From: a virus
Virus record (IMG/VR): IMGVR_UViG_3300025466_000214
Location: 1 to 20,740 of that record
Length of the DNA stretch: 20,740 bases
Direction: 5' to 3' (one strand)
A program made the position numbers and the translations under genes. A model generated the notes under the pieces. The model saw only the letters and a list, made by a program, of their open reading frames with translations, was not told where the DNA came from and did not search any database. This document shows positions 14,371 to 18,677 of the stretch, piece by piece. Within the stretch, counting starts at the first letter, position 1. Each line of letters begins with the position of its first letter.

Positions 14371-14804
14371 CAAATCAAGTTGATTTAACAAAATATCAGG
14401 GGTTCGTTGAGGCAGTTACTAGTCAGGCTAGTAATGACTTAACAACATTTATGAATCGCTTAGATTACCTAGATGGTAACTATGTTGAAAACGAGGGTCA
14501 TGGACCTGATATCAATGTCCCGTTGCTTATCACTGCATGTATGGGTCTTGCCGCAGAAAGTGGCGAGTTCATTGAAGTGCCCAAGAAAATCATTTTTCAG
14601 GGTAAGCCGCTCGATGACGCAGCAGTATTTCATATGATTAGGGAGTTAGGAGATGTGATGTGGTACTGGATCAATGCATGCCGTGCATTGAATCTTGACC
14701 CTAACGAAGTTATTGCAGAGAATGTTAAGAAACTAGAAAGTCGCTATCCAGGTGGCACTTTTGATGTTCACTATTCTGAAAATCGTCAACAGGGTGATAT
14801 TTAA
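14367..14804 (+). CDS. MazG-like nucleotide pyrophosphohydrolase
   Basis: A 145-aa protein with the single-domain MazG pattern. Glu64 and Glu67 (AAESGEF) then Glu93 and Asp96 (RELGDVMWYW) make the EXXE...EXXD magnesium site. The family cleaves (d)NTPs to monophosphates and pyrophosphate; phage versions are thought to alter host nucleotide pools during infection. KKIIFQGKPLDD between the helices and VKKLESRYPGG at the end are typical of this branch. I start at ATG 14367, which overlaps the previous stop as ATGA. An upstream in-frame ATG at 14289 would lie deep in that gene. GGAGAGAAA provides the ribosome-binding site. It ends the early operon and is followed by a terminator. With dNMP kinase and Nudix it forms the window's nucleotide set. 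Confidence 0.9.
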   Translation: MTNQVDLTKYQGFVEAVTSQASNDLTTFMNRLDYLDGNYVENEGHGPDINVPLLITACMGLAAESGEFIEVPKKIIFQGKPLDDAAVFHMIRELGDVMWYWINACRALNLDPNEVIAENVKKLESRYPGGTFDVHYSENRQQGDI

Positions 14805-14807
14805 TTA

Positions 14808-14832
14808 AAACGGGCCACAGTGCCCGTTTATT
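14808..14832 (+). terminator. Rho-independent terminator after the MazG operon
   Basis: AAACGGGC (14808-14815) and GCCCGTTT (14822-14829) form a perfect 8-bp stem with loop CACAGT, followed by ATTATT. The T-run is short, so some read-through into the structured region is likely. Confidence 0.75.
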
Positions 14833-14871
14833 ATTAGTTTATAGGTGTCCCAGTACCTTGAAATATGGCTA

Positions 14872-15124
14872 TAACCCGTCCTAACCACAGTGACGGTAGA
14901 GTGATGACGACTAACATCTAATTTATAGGACTACCCATTTGGATGCCTAAACGCCTTGCCACTGCAAGTAACGTTTCCTATATCTTAACGGTTGTGATGT
15001 AGTAATACACTTTAAGAATGCCAAAAGATAGTAATTGCGATAGATACTTTTGGGCTGGATAACACTTCCCGATGAATCATGTGTTATCATAACAGCGAAT
15101 GCAGCAAATTCCCTTTACGGGTTA
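14872..15124 (+). ncRNA. Candidate structured RNA in a gene-free region
   Basis: No ORF fits here. TAACCCGT (14872-14879) pairs perfectly with ACGGGTTA (15117-15124) and encloses a row of hairpins. These are AAACG/CGTTT (14949-14953, 14972-14976) around CTTGC/GCAAG (14955-14959, 14964-14968); TCTTAA/TTAAGA (14983-14988, 15012-15017); CCAAAAG/CTTTTGG (15021-15027, 15047-15053); and GATAACAC/GTGTTATC (15058-15065, 15081-15088). Linkers of 3-6 bases join the last ones, which is orderly for chance. TATAGGA/TCCTATA (14924-14930, 14976-14982) and GTCCTA/TAGGAC (14878-14883, 14926-14931) compete, so a switch is possible. I cannot name a class; tRNA, tmRNA and group I intron are not supported. Strand is assumed from the flanking genes. 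15125-15269 shows only one bulged stem (15141-15147 with 15197-15204). Confidence 0.4.
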
Positions 15125-15269
15125 GTGAGACATAGACAATCCTCCACTGTAATATTTGAATTCATCGTCGCCTAAGTTCCTCAAGAATGTTTTGGTGTGG
15201 TAGGTTTATATCTACTCGCCATTGCCTAAGAATATATAACACAACTCCGATACAAATAAACTCATAGAA

Positions 15270-15295
15270 TTTCCGATAAATAATGTATCCGGAGA
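15270..15295 (+). promoter_or_regulatory. RBS-masking hairpin at the gp13 promoter
   Basis: TTTCCG (15270-15275) can pair with CGGAGA (15290-15295), with one T-G wobble, hiding the ribosome-binding site GGAGAG. The late promoter octamer lies in the loop. A transcript started at the late site (near 15288) lacks the left arm, so only read-through messages would be silenced. Confidence 0.4.
15275..15282 (+). promoter_or_regulatory. T4 late-type promoter motif GATAAATA
   Basis: It lies 18 bases before ATG 15301. An ATG directly after it (15283) would be upstream of the expected start of transcription, which settles the start codon of the neck gene. Confidence 0.6.
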
Positions 15296-15300
15296 GTATA

Positions 15301-16053
15301 ATGAACCTACAAGAATTAAAAGATCAATTATTTCAAAACTTACGATATCGTATGGGTGAAGGTATAGTTGATATTGAAGCAGATCCAGAGCATTTTGAAG
15401 CAGCATATCAATATGCCATTAAAATTTATCGTCAAAGAGCGCAAAATGCTACTATGGAATCATACACATTAATGAGCCTAGCGGAGCATGTTGATACATA
15501 TACCCTACCACAAGAATTTATTAATGTCCGTCAAGTTTTCCGCAGAACGATTGGGTTAGAAACTGGCCCTAGTTCTAGTAGCTTTGACCCATTCTCCAGT
15601 GCTATCTTAAACACATACCTATTGAATTATAACTACTCAGGTGGATTAGCTACATACGATTTCTATGCAGGATATATTGAATTAGCCGCACGTATGTTTG
15701 GTGGTTATATGATTTATACCTTTAACCCTGTTACTAAACAGATTCGTTTAGTTAGAGATACAAAGGGATCGGGGGAACAGATTCTTGTTTGGGCTGACAT
15801 ACAACGCCCTGAAGCTGAACTATTACAAGATCCGGGTGCAGGTGTTTGGTTGGGTGACTTTACATTATCAACTATCAAAATGATTATCGGTGAAGCACGT
15901 GAAAAATTTGGAACTATTGCAGGCCCTGGTGGGGGATCCACATTGAATGGTACCGCATTAAAAGCTGAAGGTCTAGCACAACAAAATCAACTGTTAGAAG
16001 ATTTGAAACGCTATGTTGACTATTCACAACCACTAACATGGGTCATTGGATAA
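15301..16053 (+). CDS. 13: gp13-like neck protein
   Basis: A 250-aa protein with late control. I choose ATG 15301 (MNLQELKDQLFQNLRYRMGEG) because GGAGAG is 4-9 bases upstream and the earlier ATG at 15283 lies beside the promoter. It has the plan of T4-type neck proteins: an N-terminal helical segment HFEAAYQYAIKIYRQRAQNA, a short strand TYTLPQEFINVRQVFRR and an aromatic middle (LLNYNYSGGLATYDFYAGY). A beta core VTKQIRLVRD follows, with a helical C-terminus LSTIKMIIGEAREKFG and LLEDLKRYVDY. In T4, gp13 and gp14 form the neck that joins portal and tail; T4 gp13 is about 310 aa, so this one is shorter. The assignment rests on motif order and late context. The next gene starts one base after its stop. 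Confidence 0.72.
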   Translation: MNLQELKDQLFQNLRYRMGEGIVDIEADPEHFEAAYQYAIKIYRQRAQNATMESYTLMSLAEHVDTYTLPQEFINVRQVFRRTIGLETGPSSSSFDPFSSAILNTYLLNYNYSGGLATYDFYAGYIELAARMFGGYMIYTFNPVTKQIRLVRDTKGSGEQILVWADIQRPEAELLQDPGAGVWLGDFTLSTIKMIIGEAREKFGTIAGPGGGSTLNGTALKAEGLAQQNQLLEDLKRYVDYSQPLTWVIG

Positions 16054-16054
16054 T

Positions 16055-17545
16055 ATGAGAGCAAGTGAGTTCATTGTTGAATATAAACAATATCCTTTGG
16101 AAGAGTTTGAGGGTATCAATATGAAACTTAAAGTAGACAACCATGAGTTGATTCTACAGGCTCTTGACGACTGGGGTAACAAAGTACTAGGTCATGTTAG
16201 AATGAACATAGGTGACGGTAGTGAACTAGACCCGCAAGATTTACAAGTTGACGACCGTTACAGAGGTCAGGGCATTGCAAAGGTAATGTATGATTACCTT
16301 AAATCTAAAGGATATGAAATACATCGTAGTCCCGATCAGACAGATGATGGTAAACACTTTTGGGACAAAAACCGCGGTGAAGAAGGTAATGTTTGGGAAG
16401 ATGTCTTCGGTTCAAAAGCGCCAAAGCAATTTGAACCTCTGAAAGAGTTTGAGGAAAATAATCTAAAACTAGAACCCGAACCGTATGAAGGTTGGACTGG
16501 CGAAGGTATTATTGTTCGTGCGTATTTGAGTGACAAAGAAGTAGGGCATGTAATCTTTGAACCTACAGAAGATGATGAAACACAATGGTATGCAGTTGAT
16601 GTTGAAGTAGATGACAACTATCAGCGTAAAGGTATTGCTACATCTATGTATAACTTGGCTAAGAATATTGCTAAAAAGCGTGGTATAATTATTGTTCGTA
16701 GTCATGCACAAAGTCAAGCCGGTCAAGGTCTTTGGCAAGATAAAAAAGTTTGGGAAGATGTACCTAAACCTGGACCAAGTTCAGGAGCGCCAAAGCAATT
16801 TGGACCTGACGCAAAGATAGAAACTCGCCAAATGACTGTAAAGCAATTAATCTCGTCAGTACCAGGCTTGCCCTACTACAACAATGTAGTTGATGATTGG
16901 GACGCTAAAGATTACAGTTGGGGTGTTACTAAGAAGGTAATAGAATACGCTACTTACCTAAAAGAACATCCTGAGAGTTTATCAAAGTTGCCACCTATAA
17001 TAGTGTTGGACGGTAAGTTTGAAGATGGGGCACATAGAGTATCTGCTATATGGTTGCTACAACAAAGAATGGATCCTAAGAATCCTTTATGGGCAAATGC
17101 TAAATTGAATGTCCAATTTGTAACGCAAGGTATTACCGAAGCATTTACTAACCCATATAACTTCAAATGGGAAGAAGGTGAGTACGGTGATTGGGATGCT
17201 CTTGCGCCTAGATTGCGATTAGAAATTGGATTCACTAGAGACCATGATTATCCTGACAGGTACCAAGTCGAGTTCTGGCGTAACAACAGTATAGGTGTTA
17301 CTGGTGATGGTGATGCTCAACGTATATTCGCTACTGTATTGGAAGCTATAAAACAGTTTGTTGACAAAGTTCACCCCGACCAACTACACTTTACAGCAAG
17401 TAAGGAAGTAGAAAAAGGTCAGAACCCAGAAAGTCGTGCTAAGTTGTATGACAGAATGGTGCAACGCTATGCTTCCTCAATTGGATACTCATCACATCGT
17501 ATGGATACTGGTATGGATATTCAGTACGAACTACATCGTAAATAA
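16055..17545 (+). CDS. Four-part fusion: GNAT-GNAT-ParB-like-unknown
   Basis: A 496-aa protein. I use ATG 16055 (MRASEFIVEY), one base after the neck gene, not a GTG three codons earlier. Residues 20-118 hold an acetyltransferase-type fold with the acetyl-CoA motif RYRGQGIA (69-75). Residues 137-236 hold a second with YQRKGIA (189-195). Both end in near-identical tails, WEDV then APKQF[E/G]P (114-128 and 233-251), so the unit was duplicated. Residues 255-345 look like a ParB/sulfiredoxin-type domain: PPIIVLDGKFEDGAHRVSA (313-331). Residues 364-496 form a C-terminal domain (FKWEEGEYGDW, GDAQRIFATVLEAIKQF, SRAKLYDRMVQRYA) that I recall from other marine phage proteins but cannot name. Substrates are unknown; modification of host or virion proteins is a possibility only. 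Confidence 0.8.
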   Translation: MRASEFIVEYKQYPLEEFEGINMKLKVDNHELILQALDDWGNKVLGHVRMNIGDGSELDPQDLQVDDRYRGQGIAKVMYDYLKSKGYEIHRSPDQTDDGKHFWDKNRGEEGNVWEDVFGSKAPKQFEPLKEFEENNLKLEPEPYEGWTGEGIIVRAYLSDKEVGHVIFEPTEDDETQWYAVDVEVDDNYQRKGIATSMYNLAKNIAKKRGIIIVRSHAQSQAGQGLWQDKKVWEDVPKPGPSSGAPKQFGPDAKIETRQMTVKQLISSVPGLPYYNNVVDDWDAKDYSWGVTKKVIEYATYLKEHPESLSKLPPIIVLDGKFEDGAHRVSAIWLLQQRMDPKNPLWANAKLNVQFVTQGITEAFTNPYNFKWEEGEYGDWDALAPRLRLEIGFTRDHDYPDRYQVEFWRNNSIGVTGDGDAQRIFATVLEAIKQFVDKVHPDQLHFTASKEVEKGQNPESRAKLYDRMVQRYASSIGYSSHRMDTGMDIQYELHRK

Positions 17546-17577
17546 CCTAAACACTTTTTATTGTCACAGCCTTGTAA

Positions 17578-17583
17578 TATAAT
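17578..17583 (+). promoter_or_regulatory. Possible sigma70 -10 element TATAAT
   Basis: TATAAT is exact, but the best -35 at 17-base spacing (TTTTTA, 17555-17560) is poor. The -10 lies within a small dyad GTAATA (17574-17579) and TATTAC (17587-17592). It lies 22 bases before the kinase ATG, with ACGAGGG as ribosome-binding site. The terminator-free gap upstream allows read-through instead. Confidence 0.4.
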
Positions 17584-17605
17584 AAGTATTACGAGGGTTT
17601 TTTAT

Positions 17606-18250
17606 ATGATTATAGGTGTTACCGGGTTGATTGGAAATGGTAAAGATACGATTGCAGACTATCTTTGCACACATCATAAGTTTAAGCGCATTAGTTTTGC
17701 AGCCAGTCTCAAAGATGCAGTAGCAGCAATCTTTGGTTGGGACAGAGAATTACTAGAGGGTACGACAAAAAGCAGTCGTCAATGGCGTGAACAAGTAGAC
17801 CCTTGGTGGAGTGAACGACTAGGTAAAGATATCACACCTCGTTGGATACTACAATATTGGGGCACAGAAGTCTGTCGTCAAGGCTTTCACGATGATATTT
17901 GGGTAGCAAGCGTAGAGAATAAACTACGCCAAGCAAAGGATGATATTGTCATCACCGACTGTCGTTTTGCTAACGAGATTAAAGCTATCAAAGATGCAGG
18001 TGGCATCACAGTACGAGTATCTAGGGGAGACGATCCTGAATGGTATAGTGCAGCAGTTGAATATAACAAGGGACCAAACGGTAATCCCATGTGGGCACTG
18101 AGCAAAGCTAAACTAGACAAACTAAAAGTACATGCTAGTGAGTATTCTAGTGTTGGATTAAAGTATGATTATTACCTAGACAACAATGGAACGATTGATG
18201 AATTGCACAATCGTATTAGTCAACTGTTAGATCACCACGACGCCACGTAA
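17606..18250 (+). CDS. 1: Deoxynucleoside monophosphate kinase (T4 gp1-like)
   Basis: A 214-aa P-loop kinase. G-L-I-G-N-G-K-D-T at residues 7-15 is the nucleotide-binding loop, with Asp after Lys as in T4 dNMP kinase. FAASLKDAVAAIFGWDRELLEG follows as in this family. The segments SRQWREQVDPWWSERLG and ILQYWGTEVCRQGFHDDIWV fit the substrate-binding part, and DDIVITDCRFANE is the second conserved block. The enzyme phosphorylates dNMPs to dNDPs for phage DNA synthesis. I start at ATG 17606; a TTG at 17561 lies upstream of the probable -10. The 3' end overlaps the convergent minus-strand gene by 35 bases, and its terminator lies inside that gene. At 214 aa it is close to T4 gp1 (about 240 aa). 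Confidence 0.88.
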   Translation: MIIGVTGLIGNGKDTIADYLCTHHKFKRISFAASLKDAVAAIFGWDRELLEGTTKSSRQWREQVDPWWSERLGKDITPRWILQYWGTEVCRQGFHDDIWVASVENKLRQAKDDIVITDCRFANEIKAIKDAGGITVRVSRGDDPEWYSAAVEYNKGPNGNPMWALSKAKLDKLKVHASEYSSVGLKYDYYLDNNGTIDELHNRISQLLDHHDAT

Positions 18251-18557
18251 CCTCTTTACGTTTCACTACCTCTATGCAGTTTAGGCAGATAGTTCTTAAA
18301 TTAGTCATGTTAATGTTCTCTAAGTTCCCGTCAATATGAAACACTGTTAGTTGACTAGTGAACAACCCCTTAAAGCCACATAAGTCACATGTGGCTTTTT
18401 TCTTGTATGTACCACTTTGCCAATTTGGCTTTCTTGGTTTAAGTTTATTCTTTTTACGACCGCATTCATCACACGTACTGCGATAGTACGTTTTTTCCTT
18501 ACGGATATAATTAATCGCACATAGGTTCTTGTTGCAAGTCTTGCATATTGGTCTCAT
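18216..18557 (-). CDS. Cys-rich HNH-like zinc protein
   Basis: A 113-aa protein with nine Cys: CKTC (5-8), C13, CDEC (29-32), CDLC (57-60) and CLNC (91-94). VFHIDGNLENINMTNLRTICLNC (72-94) follows the HNH-endonuclease pattern: His74, then Asp-Gly-Asn, Asn-Leu and the closing Cys-x2-Cys. The last catalytic His usually found after that Cys pair is absent (CIEVV), so it may be non-cutting or act differently. The N-terminal zinc cluster suggests DNA binding. The start MRPICKTC at 18557 has no ribosome-binding site, and CATAAATA ends 4 bases upstream, as for the gene at 1140. The 3' end overlaps dNMP kinase, and a plus-strand terminator runs through it. I recall similar small phage proteins without a proven role. 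Confidence 0.7.
   Translation of the reverse strand: MRPICKTCNKNLCAINYIRKEKTYYRSTCDECGRKKNKLKPRKPNWQSGTYKKKATCDLCGFKGLFTSQLTVFHIDGNLENINMTNLRTICLNCIEVVKRKEVTWRRGDLTVD
18372..18401 (+). terminator. Terminator for dNMP kinase, inside the opposing gene
   Basis: AAAGCCACA (18372-18380) and TGTGGCTTT (18390-18398) are a perfect 9-bp stem with loop TAAGTCACA. T-run 18396-18401 follows on the plus strand. On the minus strand no T-run follows, so the gene there is not cut. It lies in the CDLCG part of the HNH-like gene. Confidence 0.7.
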
Positions 18558-18561
18558 GTGA

Positions 18562-18569
18562 TATTTATG
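18562..18569 (-). promoter_or_regulatory. Late-type promoter motif CATAAATA
   Basis: On the minus strand this octamer ends 4 bases before the HNH-like ATG at 18557. By T4 geometry the RNA would start at the ATG. The spacing equals that at 1128-1140. Confidence 0.5.
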
Positions 18570-18572
18570 CAG

Positions 18573-18606
18573 AAGACCTTTAAAGGCACGCTAATTGGGT
18601 CTTTTT
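18573..18606 (+). terminator. Possible weak terminator before the sheath promoter
   Basis: AAGACC (18573-18578) pairs with GGTCTT (18598-18603), and CTTTTT ends the element. The 19-base loop includes part of the palindrome CCTTTAAAGG. The stem is short and the loop large, so this is uncertain. Confidence 0.3.
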
Positions 18607-18616
18607 ATAAAATTTC

Positions 18617-18624
18617 GCTAAATA
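18617..18624 (+). promoter_or_regulatory. Late-type promoter motif GCTAAATA for tail sheath
   Basis: It lies 53 bases before ATG 18678. The leader holds a small hairpin AGGG (18637-18640) with CCCT (18647-18650), and AAAGGA (18665-18670) is the ribosome-binding site. Confidence 0.5.
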
Positions 18625-18677
18625 TCTATACGTACTAGGGCGTTAACCCTCATAATCATAACATAAAGGAAATTAAC

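Noticed and set aside
14860-15160. Group I intron remnant
   Set aside because: Short stretches recall the T4 td intron (GCTGGAT, TAGACAATCC), but in the wrong order, with no exons to join and no core P3-P7 pairing that I can build.
15283-15300. Earlier in-frame ATG for the neck gene, directly after GATAAATA
   Set aside because: It would lie upstream of the predicted late start of transcription; GGAGAG fits the ATG at 15301.
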